56,710 nt of DNA from Propionibacteriaceae bacterium (GCA_017882685.1 JADGPA010000002.1:1-56710), one strand, 5' to 3'. Counted from the stretch's first letter, positions 1-9,434 are shown. Made by a program: numbers and translations. The notes: generated by a model from the sequence alone, not told the origin.

Positions 1-1034
1 AGACGCGGCACGCGCACAAGGAGCGCACCAGCAAGCGTTCTGGTCTTCATGTGACGGCGTGGGCCTATTGCATCGCCGTCGAGTTCAGCGTCCACGGGCT
101 GGGTGGTGGTGAGGTCGAACCGGTCGGCCGTCATTCGCCTGACCGCCCCATCGACGCCTCCCCGACTCGTGATCAACTCGCGCACGAGTGCGAACCAACC
201 GACAATGCCCCGAGGCGCGACCACCACCAGGTCAAGGTGGCCATCGTCCAGCCGGGCATCTGGCAGCAACTTCACGCCGCCGGTCAGTTCGCCACAGTTA
301 CCCACCACTACCATCCGGGCGCGTCGGCTGTGGGCGAGCTGCTGGCGGTCCGACACTGACACGGCGAACCCGGGGTCGAAGAGCGCCCTCATGCCGGACA
401 ACAGGTAGGCCGGCCAGCCGACCGCATCCTTGAGCCGTTCGTCAGCCTCGCCCATCGTCGTGGCGTCCATACCCATTCCGGCCATCACCACGAAGACCCG
501 CTCGGCCTCGTCGTCCCACACCACCGCGCCCACGTCGATGCTCCGGTTCGTGCCGGTCAGGACTGTCGTCAACGCCTCACCCAGATCATCGACGGGCAGG
601 CCCAGGTTGCGGGCAAGAAGGTTCCCGGTGCCACCTGGCAGGAGGCCCAATGGAACCCCGGTGCCGACCAGCGCACTGGCCACACTCCGTACGGTCCCGT
701 CGCCCCCCAGCGAGCAGACCATGGTGGCGCCTCCCCTGACGGCCTGTTCAGCCTGTCCCGCTCCAGGATCGTCCTGGCTGGTCTCATACCAGCGCACCTC
801 GATCGCGCCGTGGGTCAGGCAGGCGCCGGTAACCTGGGCCTTCACCGCATCCAGGTCAGTGAACTTGGACGGATTGACCACCACAGCCAGCCGTTCGTCG
901 GGGGAGGCTGCCTCAGGTGCGACCGACCTGCTCGGCTTCGACCCTGGCGGGTCGGGCGAAATGTCGCCACCGTTCTCAACGCCTGATGCGGAGTCTCGCT
1001 CGCGCAGCGTTTCGTTTTGCGGGGTTGTGGTCAT
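1..1034 (-). CDS. Diacylglycerol kinase-like lipid kinase (3' end beyond window)
   Basis: Partial gene: the first 344 codons are present and the frame is still open at base 1. The product belongs to the DAGK catalytic (YegS/DgkB-like) family, which phosphorylates diacylglycerol or related lipids at the membrane. The nucleotide-binding signature SLGGDGTVRSV lies near residue 100, followed by LLPGGTGNLLARNLGLP. Later come a glycine-rich VMAGMGMDA segment and the family-typical end VDAELDGD, then a segment like LAGALLVRVP. A disordered N-terminus of about 55 residues precedes the domain. The ATG at 1034 has an AGAGAGGCAG stretch just upstream. The kinase assignment is secure; the lipid substrate cannot be told from sequence. 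A recombinase remnant lies immediately upstream. Confidence 0.88.
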   Translation of the reverse strand, partial: MTTTPQNETLRERDSASGVENGGDISPDPPGSKPSRSVAPEAASPDERLAVVVNPSKFTDLDAVKAQVTGACLTHGAIEVRWYETSQDDPGAGQAEQAVRGGATMVCSLGGDGTVRSVASALVGTGVPLGLLPGGTGNLLARNLGLPVDDLGEALTTVLTGTNRSIDVGAVVWDDEAERVFVVMAGMGMDATTMGEADERLKDAVGWPAYLLSGMRALFDPGFAVSVSDRQQLAHSRRARMVVVGNCGELTGGVKLLPDARLDDGHLDLVVVAPRGIVGWFALVRELITSRGGVDGAVRRMTADRFDLTTTQPVDAELDGDAIGPRRHMKTRTLAGALLVRVPR

Positions 1035-1124
1035 ACTGCCTCTCTGACGACTCTGAAATACCCTGCGCGGCAGGATCCAACCCTCCGGCTCTGGCGAACC
1101 CTCAAGGTGGGGCCAACCGCCGGA

Positions 1125-1290
1125 TCAGTTGGCGGCATCGTGGGTGTCGATGTCCGGCTCAGTAAGGCTCTTGATGTGGACTCCGCGCTCGCCAGCTCAG
1201 TGATCGTCTGAATCGCCAAGGTCGTGGTGCTGGCCAACCGATCGCGAACGCGCACCACCAACGCGTCGCCGGCACGGAGGTAGTCCTCGC
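1125..1290 (-). pseudogene. Serine recombinase/resolvase remnant, frameshifted
   Basis: On the minus strand one frame reads EDYLRAGDALVVRVRDRLAS followed by TTTLAIQTITELA, the central part of a serine-recombinase catalytic domain. The conserved pattern there is YLRxGDxLVVxxxDRL, then an S/T-rich helix. The match continues in a different frame as GVHIKSLTEPDIDTHDAAN and then a TGA at 1127-1125, so at least one frameshift separates the halves. The N-terminal Tyr-Arg-Val-Ser strand with the catalytic serine and the DNA-binding C-terminus are missing. This is a dead fragment of a transposon resolvase or IS607-type recombinase. It starts where the hydrolase remnant on the other strand begins. Confidence 0.65.
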
Positions 1291-1849
1291 ACGCCTGGCA
1301 GCGCAGGGCTTCCTGGCAGGTTGCGTCGATCTGTACGACGGTCGCCTGGCGAGGACGGCGGAAGAGGCCTCCCTGCTTCGGTCGGCTCCACGTCGAGTGC
1401 CGATGTATCGCAGCATGCTGGCTGGCATTGATGAGTTGATCGCTCATTCCGCAGCCAGCACCAACCAGGTCGGTATCGTCGGCTTCTCCATGGGCGGCCA
1501 CTGGGCCGTCTGGTTGGCGCAGCGTCCCGACGCGCATGCGGGGGCGGTGGTGATTCACTACGCGACGCGCGCGGTCACCAAGGTCAGCACGCCGGTCCCG
1601 GTGCTTGCGCATTTCGCCGAGATGGACCCCTTCGTCACTCTCGCGGGCAGGCGCAAGATGGAGCGATCGTTCGCACGCTTCGGGTGGCCGTACACAGCGA
1701 TGGATCACCCCGGCACAGGGCATTGGTTCGCCGAGTCTGCGGACGAAGGATTTGACCGCGCCGCCGCAGATAGTTCATTCACGGCATCCTGTCGACACCT
1801 CGATGACGCAATAGGTGGAAGCTCCGGAAGTGCGCGCCATCCGCTTTGA
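1277..1849 (+). pseudogene. Dienelactone hydrolase family remnant, N-terminally truncated
   Basis: The frame reads LARLAAQGFLAGCVDLYDGR, a typical dienelactone-hydrolase strand-helix. About 60 residues later comes the nucleophile elbow GIVGFSMGGHWAVWLAQRPD, then LAHFAEMDPF (acid region) and HPGTGHWFAE (catalytic His). The family usually has about 60 more residues at the N-terminus; upstream of about 1280 the similarity stops at the recombinase remnant on the opposite strand. An internal ATG at 1397 would give 150 residues starting in mid-fold, which is unlikely to be stable. The C-terminus after DRAAAD also looks degraded. The most likely history is a hydrolase gene cut by a mobile-element event. 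Confidence 0.62.
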
Positions 1850-2071
1850 CTGGTGGCTCGGCGTCGAAACCTGGTGGCGTTCGGTTGATTCTGACAAGAC
1901 TCGAGCCCTGCCCTTGGGGATTCCATGTCTGCCCTCTGCTGGCCTCTGCTGAAGGGGAGTCTCGCGACCCGGAAGCCCGATGGCTCGTGTCTGAAGGGTG
2001 CCGTCTAGACTTGGCGCCCTCGGAACGGGCCTCGTCGGGGCCGACGTGGTCGCGAAGAGCCGTGGGGGACG

Positions 2072-2758
2072 ATGCGGGATCTTGAACGGGTTGCTGTTGT
2101 CGGCGCCGGGCGCCTGGGCACCGCCCTTGCCACAGCCCTGAGCGATGCCGGCCTCAAGGTCGAAGGTCCGCTGCGAAGGGGCGAGGTGCCGAGTCGAGAT
2201 GCCGGGGTCGTGCTCCTGTGCGTCCCCGACCGAGAGATCGGATCAGCCGCCGCGTCGATCGCGCCCGGCCCGCTCGTGGGCCATTGCTCGGGCGTGACCA
2301 CACTGGAACCGCTGGGCAGCCACCCCGGGTTCTCCCTCCACCCTTTGATGACAATCCCCGCCGGGGGCGTGGCCAGCTTCCCCGGGGTCGCGTGCGCGGT
2401 GTCCGGGGACGCGGTGGCCGACAGCCTGGCTCGTCGGCTCGGCATGCGACCGATCGCGATCGCCGATGACGATCGGGCGGCGTACCACGCGGCCGCGTGT
2501 ATGGCGTCGAACTTCCTGGTGGTGTTGGAGGACGCCGCGGAGCGGGTCGGACGGACGGCGGGCCTGACCCGGGACGATCTGCTCCCGCTCGTCCGTGCGA
2601 CCGTGGAGAACTGGTCCCGGCTGGGACCGGACGCGCTCACCGGGCCCGTCGTTCGTGGTGACGAGGCGACGCTCGCCTCGCATCGCGGGGCGCTGCGGGC
2701 CCGAGCACCCGAACTGCTCACTCTTTACGACGCGATGGTGGAGGTGGCCCGAGGATGA
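2072..2758 (+). CDS. Rossmann-like and DUF2520 domain protein (pantothenate operon)
   Basis: A 228-residue protein starting at ATG 2072, preceded by GGGGGA. The N-terminus VAVVGAGRLGTALATAL is a Rossmann dinucleotide fold of the NADP oxidoreductase/F420-reductase type. The C-terminal half is the helical DUF2520 domain, with HPLMTIPAGG and a HAAACMASNF segment. Proteins of this make-up often precede panC in actinobacteria, and here the stop overlaps the panC start (ATGA). By fold it resembles ketopantoate or ketol-acid reductases. A role as an alternative reductase in pantothenate synthesis is only suggested by position, because a canonical panE exists at 47250-48155. Confidence 0.82.
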   Translation: MRDLERVAVVGAGRLGTALATALSDAGLKVEGPLRRGEVPSRDAGVVLLCVPDREIGSAAASIAPGPLVGHCSGVTTLEPLGSHPGFSLHPLMTIPAGGVASFPGVACAVSGDAVADSLARRLGMRPIAIADDDRAAYHAAACMASNFLVVLEDAAERVGRTAGLTRDDLLPLVRATVENWSRLGPDALTGPVVRGDEATLASHRGALRARAPELLTLYDAMVEVARG

Positions 2759-3585
2759 GGATCATCAGGGATGTTGCGGCGGTGCGCGCCGCGGTGGACG
2801 GTGCGGGACGCGTCGGACTGGTGCCCACGATGGGTGCGTTCCACGAGGGCCACCTGTCGCTGATCCGGGCAGCGCGGGAGTCCTGTGACCTTGTCGTGGT
2901 GTGGCTATTCGTGAACCCGACCCAGTTCAACGAAGCGTCCGACCTGGCCAACTATCCCCGTGACGAGGAACGTGACGCTGCGCTGGCGGCGGAGTGCGGT
3001 ACCGACATCCTGTTCGCCCCGCCGGTGGACCAGGTCTACCCCGCCGGTTTCGCGACCACCGTGAGCGTGTCCGGGATCGCCGACGTCCTCGAAGGGGCGC
3101 ACCGACCCGGCCACTTCACCGGGGTGGCGACGGTCGTGGCCAAGATGTTGAACATGGTCGGCTCGGACGTGGCGTACTTCGGGGCGAAGGACGCCCAGCA
3201 GGTGGCTGTCGTTCGACGGATGGTGGCCGACCTGGACATCCCGGTGACCATCGACGTGCTGCCGATCGTCCGGGAGCCCGACGGTCTGGCGATGAGCAGC
3301 CGCAACGTCCGGCTGAGCGCTGACGAACGGCGTCGCGCGGCAGCGCTCCACCGTGGCCTGGCCGCAGCCCGGGACGCGGCCGCAGCAGGCGAGCAGGACG
3401 CCGGCATCCTGGCCAGCATCGTGGCGGACGAGCTGGAGCGAGAGTCGATCACCGCCGAGTACGTTGCCGTCCTCGACCCGGAGACGTTCGAACCGGTCGC
3501 TAGTGTCGAGCGGCCCACCCTGATCGCCCTGGCCGCCCGGGTCGGCCCGGTGCGCCTTGTCGACAACATGGAGGTCACGCCGTGA
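2755..3585 (+). CDS. panC: Pantoate-beta-alanine ligase (pantothenate synthetase)
   Basis: Cytoplasmic enzyme joining pantoate and beta-alanine with ATP to make pantothenate, the last step toward the vitamin. The protein has 276 residues, normal for the family. Visible signatures are the class-I nucleotidyl transferase motif [18 protein letters not shown] with the HxGH equivalent at H30-H33, then [16 protein letters not shown] and the KMSKS-like MSSRN at residues 180-184. It is translationally coupled to the DUF2520 gene by a 4-bp ATGA overlap and to panD by another 4-bp overlap, so it is the second gene of a compact operon. Confidence 0.97.
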   Translation: MRIIRDVAAVRAAVDGAGRVGLVPTMGAFHEGHLSLIRAARESCDLVVVWLFVNPTQFNEASDLANYPRDEERDAALAAECGTDILFAPPVDQVYPAGFATTVSVSGIADVLEGAHRPGHFTGVATVVAKMLNMVGSDVAYFGAKDAQQVAVVRRMVADLDIPVTIDVLPIVREPDGLAMSSRNVRLSADERRRAAALHRGLAAARDAAAAGEQDAGILASIVADELERESITAEYVAVLDPETFEPVASVERPTLIALAARVGPVRLVDNMEVTP

Positions 3586-3974
3586 TCCGCACCATGCTGA
3601 AGAGCAAGATCCACCGCGCGACGATCACTGACTCCGATCTGCACTATGTCGGGTCCATCACCGTCGACCCGGACCTGCTCGAGGCAGCCGACATCCACGT
3701 CCACGAACAGGTGGCCGTGGTCGATGTCGACAACGGCGCCCGCTTCGAGACCTATACGATCGCCGGCCAGCGTGGCTCCGGCGAGATCAAGGTCAACGGC
3801 GCCGCTGCCCGGCTCGTGCACACCGGCGACACCGTGATCCTGATCTCCTACGGCCTGTACACCGCCGACGAGCTCGCAAGCTACGCGCCCGTGGTGGTTC
3901 ACGTCGACCGGGCGAACCGGATCCTCACCGTCGACGCTGACGTGGCCTCCCTCAACGACACCGGGGAGGAATGA
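3582..3974 (+). CDS. panD: Aspartate 1-decarboxylase proenzyme
   Basis: Makes beta-alanine from L-aspartate for the PanC reaction. Starting at GTG 3582 the protein has 130 residues and reads [12 protein letters not shown], with the self-cleavage site G24-S25 in YVGSITVD. Ser25 becomes the catalytic pyruvoyl group, at the same position as in E. coli, which supports this start. K9, the family substrate-binding lysine, is present, as is the NGAAARL segment. The GTGA overlap with panC and the ATGA overlap with panB indicate coupled translation. Confidence 0.96.
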   Translation: MIRTMLKSKIHRATITDSDLHYVGSITVDPDLLEAADIHVHEQVAVVDVDNGARFETYTIAGQRGSGEIKVNGAAARLVHTGDTVILISYGLYTADELASYAPVVVHVDRANRILTVDADVASLNDTGEE

Positions 3975-4852
3975 GCATGTCGGACGGGCGGATAGACACC
4001 GAACGCAAGCACGTCACCCTGGCCTCACTGGCACAGCAGAAGGCCTCTGGCGAGCCCATCGTGATGGTCACCGCGTACGACTTCCCCAGCGCCCGGATCG
4101 CCGACGAGGTGGCCGTCGACCTAGTGCTTGTCGGGGACTCGGCGGCCAGCGTGGTGCTCGGCTACAACTCAACCGTGCCCGTGACGGTCGACGAGTTGCT
4201 CATGCTGACCAAGGCCGTGCGGCGGGGCCTCACCAACGCACTACTCGTCGCCGACTTGCCGTTCGGCTCCTACGAAGCCAGCGACAGCGACGCCGTCCAC
4301 ACGGCCCAGCGGTTCGTCAAGGAAGGCGGCGCGGACGCAGTCAAGATCGAACGCGGCGGCACCACCACGGCGCGGGCACGCGCCATCATCGAGGCAGGCA
4401 TCCCCGTCATGGGCCATGTCGGGCTCACCCCACAGGCCGCCACATCACTGGGCGGCTACAAGGTCCAGGGCAAGACCGCCGACCACGCCGAACGACTCAT
4501 CCACGACGCCCTCGACCTGCAAGCAGCAGGATGCTTCGCGATCGTGGTCGAGGCCGTCCCCGCACCCGTCACCGAACTGCTTACCAGCCAGCTCGACTGC
4601 ATCACCATCGGCATCGGCGCCGGCAGCGCCACCGACGGCCAAGTCCTGGTCTGGCACGACCTGCTCGGTATCACCACCGGACACCTCGCCAAGTTCGTCC
4701 GCACGTTCGCCGACCTCCACACCGAAACCGTCCGCGGACTCACCGCCTACACCAACGCCGTCCACAACCGCGACTTCCCGGCCAGCGAACACGCCTACAC
4801 GATCAACGAAGACGAACTGAACGCCCTCCGCGCCAGGTTCCCTTCCGGCTGA
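3971..4852 (+). CDS. panB: 3-methyl-2-oxobutanoate hydroxymethyltransferase
   Basis: First committed enzyme of pantothenate synthesis: transfers a hydroxymethyl group from methylene-THF to ketoisovalerate, giving ketopantoate. The 293-residue TIM-barrel protein shows the metal-binding [14 protein letters not shown], then DLPFGSYE, the conserved MGHVGLTPQ, the catalytic-glutamate strand VVEAVP and IGIGAG. The chosen ATG at 3971 overlaps the panD stop; a second in-frame ATG lies two codons on. It is the last gene of the pan operon. The 88 bases to the convergent pyk gene show no strong terminator. Confidence 0.96.
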   Translation: MSMSDGRIDTERKHVTLASLAQQKASGEPIVMVTAYDFPSARIADEVAVDLVLVGDSAASVVLGYNSTVPVTVDELLMLTKAVRRGLTNALLVADLPFGSYEASDSDAVHTAQRFVKEGGADAVKIERGGTTTARARAIIEAGIPVMGHVGLTPQAATSLGGYKVQGKTADHAERLIHDALDLQAAGCFAIVVEAVPAPVTELLTSQLDCITIGIGAGSATDGQVLVWHDLLGITTGHLAKFVRTFADLHTETVRGLTAYTNAVHNRDFPASEHAYTINEDELNALRARFPSG

Positions 4853-4940
4853 GGACGCCTGGGGGTGCCCGGCGCAGCGGTCGAGTCCGGCCCCGATGAA
4901 GCAGGGGTCTGTCGGCGGCCTTCTGGATCAGGCCTGCGGA

Positions 4941-6347
4941 TCAACCCATCTCGTAGACGCGCAGCGAGTTGGTTTGCCGCGACAGCCGTCCGGGGTTGCC
5001 CGCGACGATGACCACCCGGTCGCCGTGCTCGACGAACCCCGTCTCGGTGAGCCCCATCTGCACGGACTCGACCATGGCGTCGGTGTTGGTGTACTCGGGC
5101 GTGACGTAGGACTGGACGCCCCAGCACAGCGTCAGTTCCTGAGCAGTCTTCGGCAACGGGGTGAAGGCCATGATCGGCACCTCGGAACGCAGCCGGGCGA
5201 GCCGGTGCGGGGTGTCCCCCGAAATCGTGAACGCTGCCAGGTACTTGGCCTCGACCCGCTCGGCCACGTCGACAGCGGCCTTGGAGATGACGCCGGAGGT
5301 GGTGTGCGGGTTCCAGTCCAGGGACCGGATCTTGTCCAGCCCCTCGGCCTCTGTCCTCACGATGATCCGCGACATCACCTCGACGGCCCCGATCGGGTAG
5401 TCACCGACGGCGGTCTCGCCGGACAGCATGACCGCGTCGGCACCATCGAGGATGGCGTTGGCCACGTCGGAGGCCTCCGCACGGGTCGGACGGTGCGAGG
5501 TGATCATCGACTCCAGCATCTGGGTGGCGACGATCACCGGCTTGGCCCAGGCTCGGGCGGCGTCGATGATCTTCTTCTGCACCGAGGGGACGTCCTCCAG
5601 CGGCAGTTCCACACCGAGGTCCCCACGGGCGACCATGAACGCGTCGAAGGCGTCGACGATCGCGTACAGGTTGTCGATGGCCTGCGGCTTCTCCAGCTTC
5701 GCGATCACCGGGACGTGGCGGTCCTCCGAATCCATGACCGCGCGCACCCCCTCCACGTCGGTGGCGTTGCGGACGAAGGACAGGGCCACCATGTCCACGC
5801 CATGGCGCAGCGCCCAGCGCAGGTCACGCTCGTCCTTCTCGCTCAGCGCCGGCACGCTCACCGGGACGCCGGGGAGGTTGATGCCCTTGTGGTCGGACAC
5901 ACGTCCGCCGACGACCACCTCAGTGACCACGTCGGTGGCTGTCACCTCGACGGCCCGGAGCTCGATCGCCCCGTCGTTGATCAGGATCTGGTCGCCGGGG
6001 CTCACGTCATCGGTCAGGGTGTGCAGCGTTGTGGACGCCCGTTCGGCGGTGCCGGGCACGTCCTCGGTGGTGATCACGAACCGCGCACCAGGCGTGAGGA
6101 AGGCCTCGCCGTCGATGAAGTTGCCCAGACGGATCTTGGGCCCCTGCAGGTCGGCGAGGATACCGATGGGGCGGTTGGCGGCACGGGCGGCGTCACGGAT
6201 CCAGCCCACGCGCTTGGCATGGAGGATGTGGTCACCGTGGCTCATGTTGAGTCGGGCGACGTTCATGCCCGCGTTGACGAGGTTGACGATGGCTTCGGCG
6301 GAATCAGTGGCCGGGCCGATCGTGCAGACAATCTTTGCTCTACGCAC
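4941..6347 (-). CDS. pyk: Pyruvate kinase
   Basis: Glycolytic enzyme converting phosphoenolpyruvate and ADP to pyruvate and ATP. The 468-residue protein begins RRAKIVCTIGPA and carries VARLNMSHGDH, DLQGPKIRLG, the active-site strand MVARGDLGVELP and the family signature region PVIVATQMLESM. The C-terminal domain (about 340-468) is the usual allosteric alpha/beta domain. The 43 bases between this gene and upstream rluD hold no clear terminator, so cotranscription with rluD is possible. It converges with panB. Confidence 0.97.
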   Translation of the reverse strand: MRRAKIVCTIGPATDSAEAIVNLVNAGMNVARLNMSHGDHILHAKRVGWIRDAARAANRPIGILADLQGPKIRLGNFIDGEAFLTPGARFVITTEDVPGTAERASTTLHTLTDDVSPGDQILINDGAIELRAVEVTATDVVTEVVVGGRVSDHKGINLPGVPVSVPALSEKDERDLRWALRHGVDMVALSFVRNATDVEGVRAVMDSEDRHVPVIAKLEKPQAIDNLYAIVDAFDAFMVARGDLGVELPLEDVPSVQKKIIDAARAWAKPVIVATQMLESMITSHRPTRAEASDVANAILDGADAVMLSGETAVGDYPIGAVEVMSRIIVRTEAEGLDKIRSLDWNPHTTSGVISKAAVDVAERVEAKYLAAFTISGDTPHRLARLRSEVPIMAFTPLPKTAQELTLCWGVQSYVTPEYTNTDAMVESVQMGLTETGFVEHGDRVVIVAGNPGRLSRQTNSLRVYEMG

Positions 6348-6390
6348 ACCAGCACCCTAGCCGACCCTGGCGGAGCCGCTCAGGCACCCC

Positions 6391-7305
6391 TCAGGAGCGG
6401 ACGAGCCGCAATGCCGCCGCCAGATCCTCAGGGTAGCCGGACGTGAACCGCACCTGGTCACCCGTCCGTGGATGGATGAAGGCGAGCTCGACAGCGTGCA
6501 GCCACTGCCGCTCCAGGCCGAGTTTCGCTGCGAGGACCGGGTCGCCGCCGTAGGTCGGGTCGCCGACGCAGGGGTGCTTGATGGCCTGCATGTGCACCCT
6601 GATCTGGTGCGTGCGGCCGGTCTCGAGGTGCACCTCGAGGAGCGTGACCCCGCGGAAGGCCTCCAGCACCTTGTAGTGGGTGACGCTGTGCCGTCCGCCG
6701 GCGACGATCGCCATGCGCCAGTCCGCGCCGTGGTGGCGTCCGATCGGAGCCTCGATAGTGCCCTCGAACGGGTCCGGGTGACCCTGCACGAGGGTGTGGT
6801 AGGTCTTCTCGACCTCACGCGACCGGAAGGCCTGCTTGAGCGCCGTGTAGGCCGGTTCGCTCTTGGCCACCACCATCAACCCCGACGTGCCGACGTCGAG
6901 GCGTTGCACGATGCCCTGCCGCTCGCCAGCCCCGGAGGTGCTGATCCGGAACCCGGCAGCGGCCAGGTGCTCCACCACCGACGGCCCGTCCCAGCCGAGG
7001 GTGGGGTGGGCGGCGACGCCGGCTGGCTTGTCGACAACGACGATGTCGGCATCGTCGTAGACGATCCCGATGCCGGCGACCTCGGACGGCACAACGGAAA
7101 CGGTGGGCGCTGTGGTGATCTCGACCTCGAGCATGTCGCCCGCGCGGACGCGGTGGGACTTGCCGACCACAACAGAGTTGACCAGCACTCCCCCGGCTTC
7201 CGCGAGGTCCTCGATCCGGCTGCGGGACAGCCCCGTCATGCGGGCGGCCGCCGCGTCGACGCGGTCGCCGTCCAGCCCGTCGGGCACAAGCCAGACGCTA
7301 GACAT
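6391..7305 (-). CDS. rluD: RluA/RluD family 23S rRNA pseudouridine synthase
   Basis: Isomerises uridine to pseudouridine in RNA, probably the helix-69 region of 23S rRNA if it is a true RluD. The 304-residue protein has an N-terminal S4 RNA-binding domain (about 12-75), then [14 protein letters not shown], the catalytic motif [16 protein letters not shown] with the invariant Asp, and [13 protein letters not shown]. The usual HRLD histidine is Gln here, a common substitution. Its start overlaps the lspA end by 8 bases, a pairing usual in actinobacteria. The exact target uridine is inferred from the family only. Confidence 0.92.
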   Translation of the reverse strand: MSSVWLVPDGLDGDRVDAAAARMTGLSRSRIEDLAEAGGVLVNSVVVGKSHRVRAGDMLEVEITTAPTVSVVPSEVAGIGIVYDDADIVVVDKPAGVAAHPTLGWDGPSVVEHLAAAGFRISTSGAGERQGIVQRLDVGTSGLMVVAKSEPAYTALKQAFRSREVEKTYHTLVQGHPDPFEGTIEAPIGRHHGADWRMAIVAGGRHSVTHYKVLEAFRGVTLLEVHLETGRTHQIRVHMQAIKHPCVGDPTYGGDPVLAAKLGLERQWLHAVELAFIHPRTGDQVRFTSGYPEDLAAALRLVRS

Positions 7306-7873
7306 CAGAGGCCTCGACCGGCTCCTTCAGTCGGGTTCCGTTGAAGCTCACCTGGGTGATCATGGACAGCCAGATGCCGATCACCGCTGCGGCGGTGATG
7401 AACATGTCCGCGACGTTGAAGATCGCGAAGTTGGGCAGCTGGATGAAGTCGACGACGTGGCCGCGGAACGGCCCGGGGTCGCGGAACAGCCGGTCGGTGA
7501 GGTTGCCGGCGATACCGGCCAGCAGGCACCCGATGGTCACTGCCCAGCCGACGTGCCGGATGCGGGGCACCACAAGAGCCAGCACTGCCACGAGCGCTGC
7601 AATAGCGATGATCGTGAGCAGCACGGTGAAGTTCTCGCCCATGCTGAAGGCCGCACCCGGGTTGCGGATCAGCTGCAGCGTGACCAGCCCGCCGAGCAGG
7701 GAGATCGGGTGCTGCGGGTCGAGATTCGCGATGACGGCGCTCTTGACGACCAGGTCGAGGACGAAACCGACGACGCCGATCCCGAGGCAGAGCCAGCGGT
7801 ACGGGGCGACCCGCGAGGCGACGGCGTGCGCGCCGGTTATCGCCGCTCCTCCCGCTGCTTGCAGGAGACGCAC
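7298..7873 (-). CDS. lspA: Lipoprotein signal peptidase (signal peptidase II)
   Basis: Aspartyl membrane protease that removes signal peptides from prolipoproteins. The 191-residue protein has four predicted membrane segments, at roughly 27-46, 84-104, 112-130 and 150-172. The catalytic aspartates are in GNLTDRLFR and in [12 protein letters not shown], and the conserved NPGAAFS is present. The only good start in frame is GTG 7873, which lies inside the upstream zinc-finger gene and gives a 37-bp overlap. That is long, but no later start codon precedes the first membrane segment. The gene is coupled to rluD downstream. Confidence 0.94.
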   Translation of the reverse strand: MRLLQAAGGAAITGAHAVASRVAPYRWLCLGIGVVGFVLDLVVKSAVIANLDPQHPISLLGGLVTLQLIRNPGAAFSMGENFTVLLTIIAIAALVAVLALVVPRIRHVGWAVTIGCLLAGIAGNLTDRLFRDPGPFRGHVVDFIQLPNFAIFNVADMFITAAAVIGIWLSMITQVSFNGTRLKEPVEASDV

Positions 7874-8271
7874 ATGGTCGCCCGCGGGAACACCTGGAGC
7901 CGGTCCTTGCCGATTGGCTGGCCGCAGGACTCGCAGGAGCCGTACTCGCCGGACTCGAACATTCGGTGGGCAAGCTGCGCCTGCTCAAGCATGTCCCTGG
8001 CGTTCTGGGCCAGCGACATCTCCTGGTCGCGCTCGAAGTTGGACGAGCCGACATCGGCGGGGTCGCGGCCGGCGCCGTCAGTGCCCTCCTCGAACATTTC
8101 TGCCAGGCCGGCCTCTGCCACCTCGATCGCCCGCTCCATGCGCGCGATGTCAGCCAGCAACTCCTGGCGGATCTCCTCGACCTCGTCCTCGGTCCAGGGG
8201 TCCTCGCCCTCGGCCACGGGGAAGGTGATCGCCTTGGACTTGGGGTCGTCCTTGGTGCGTGCCGACGCCAT
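7837..8271 (-). CDS. DksA/TraR family C4 zinc-finger protein
   Basis: A 144-residue protein with an acidic, helical N-terminal two-thirds (coiled-coil-like, about 35-100) and a C-terminal zinc finger CESCGQPIG to CVSCKQ (two CxxC pairs). This is the layout of DksA/TraR RNA-polymerase secondary-channel binders. The ATG at 8271 is chosen because GGAGGAG sits 7 bases upstream; an in-frame start at 8313 would place that ribosome site inside the gene. It lies between wag31 and lspA, a common actinobacterial position. Whether it acts on RNA polymerase here is a family inference. Confidence 0.88.
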   Translation of the reverse strand: MASARTKDDPKSKAITFPVAEGEDPWTEDEVEEIRQELLADIARMERAIEVAEAGLAEMFEEGTDGAGRDPADVGSSNFERDQEMSLAQNARDMLEQAQLAHRMFESGEYGSCESCGQPIGKDRLQVFPRATMCVSCKQREERR

Positions 8272-8324
8272 CAAAAACTCCTCCTGCTGATACCTGAGCA
8301 CGGAGAGTACCACCGAACACAGGA

Positions 8325-8349
8325 CTCCCCGGGCGAATCGCCCGGGGAG
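8325..8349 (-). terminator. Hairpin downstream of wag31
   Basis: An 11-bp GC-rich stem (CTCCCCGGGCG and its complement) closes a 3-nt loop between the wag31 stop (8382) and the next gene's ribosome site. There is no T-run, so it may be a weak or factor-assisted terminator or an mRNA-stability element. Confidence 0.5.
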
Positions 8350-8381
8350 CCTGTCGTGCGGTGAGCGTCAGCGTGTCGGAG

Positions 8382-9374
8382 TCAGTTTCCTTCGCTGAGC
8401 AGTGCGTCGAGCCGGGGGGTTGCCGACTCCGGCGCCGGCTCGCTCAGGATCGCCGGGGTGTCCGACGGTTCGAGCGTGGCCTCGGTGAGGGCCTTGATCT
8501 GGCTCTGCAGGTGGTTGGTCAGGTTGGCGCGGAACGTGCCCTCGAAGCTGCGCAGGTGGTCGACCTTGCCCCGCAGGAGGTCGCGCTCCTGCTCGAGCGC
8601 GGTGAACAGCTCCGCACGATGGGCGTCCGCCTGGCCGGAGACTGCGTCGGCGCGACGCTGGGCGTCGCCGGTCACCTTGTCGGCGTTGACGCGGGACTCG
8701 GACTCGACCCGGTCCGCACGGGTGCGGGCGTCGGTCAAGGTCTCGTGAGCCTTCTTGTTTGCGCCGTCGATGACGTTTTCCGCCTCGGCGCGAGCACCGG
8801 CCACAACTCGCTGGGCCTCTGCCTGGGACTCACCGACGAGCCGTTCGGCCTGCTCGGTTGCCATCTGCAACAGGCGGGTAACGGCCGGGGAGGCCTCCGC
8901 GGAGCTAGTGACGACGATGTTCTCGACCCTGCCGATGGGGCCTTCAGCGACTGGGGCCGCCTTGGCCTGGTCTGCGGCCTGACGGAGCTGCTCGGACTCG
9001 GCCTGGGTCGACTCGAGCTGGGCCTTGACCCCGTCGAGCTCCGCACGGGCCTGCTCGACCTCCTGCGTGCGCTGGCCGAGCTCCTCGGTCAACTTGCTGA
9101 GCTCGCCCCGGAGCCCATCCAGCTCGGATTGCGAGCCCTGCAGGTCGGCCTTCAGCTTGTCGGAGTCGACCGGGTCACCGGGGACGAAGATGCTGGACGG
9201 CTCGCTGGAGCTCAGCGCGTCGATCTGCTGCTTGAGGGTGCTGTTCTCCTCCGACAGCTGGGTGAGCGTGGCCTCCACCTTGTCGACGAAGTTGTCCACG
9301 TCGACGGGTTCGTAGCCGTTCCGCCGGGCCAGGTGAAAGCGGGTCTGGCGGACCTGCTCCAGTGTCAGGGTCAT
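8382..9374 (-). CDS. wag31: DivIVA/Wag31 polar growth and division-site protein
   Basis: Coiled-coil scaffold that recognises curved membrane at poles and septa and steers peptidoglycan synthesis. The 330-residue protein has the N-terminal DivIVA lipid-binding head (about 1-45, with RQTRFHLARRNGYEP and VDNFVDKVEATL). Long heptad-rich coiled coils at about 45-120 and 150-300 follow, rich in Ala, Glu, Gln and Arg. The linker and C-terminal coils are longer than in Bacillus DivIVA, as is usual in actinobacteria. AGGTGAG precedes the ATG, and a clear promoter lies at 9435-9464. Confidence 0.9.
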   Translation of the reverse strand: MTLTLEQVRQTRFHLARRNGYEPVDVDNFVDKVEATLTQLSEENSTLKQQIDALSSSEPSSIFVPGDPVDSDKLKADLQGSQSELDGLRGELSKLTEELGQRTQEVEQARAELDGVKAQLESTQAESEQLRQAADQAKAAPVAEGPIGRVENIVVTSSAEASPAVTRLLQMATEQAERLVGESQAEAQRVVAGARAEAENVIDGANKKAHETLTDARTRADRVESESRVNADKVTGDAQRRADAVSGQADAHRAELFTALEQERDLLRGKVDHLRSFEGTFRANLTNHLQSQIKALTEATLEPSDTPAILSEPAPESATPRLDALLSEGN

Positions 9375-9434
9375 TGCTCACCTCACGTGTTTGATTACGA
9401 GGCCCGGCTCGCACCGGGTCCCGAGGGCGCTCTC

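Noticed and set aside
1031-1723. 230-codon minus-strand frame as an intact gene
   Set aside because: Only the part around 1195-1290 resembles a recombinase, the match leaves the frame at about 1184, and the rest is antisense to the hydrolase remnant.
4896-6446. 516-codon plus-strand open frame opposite pyruvate kinase
   Set aside because: It mirrors the pyk codons, has no recognisable domain and a His/Asp/Gly-biased composition typical of antisense shadows in high-GC DNA. The same reason rejects the long plus-strand frames opposite wag31, ftsZ, murC, ftsI and the ATP-grasp gene.
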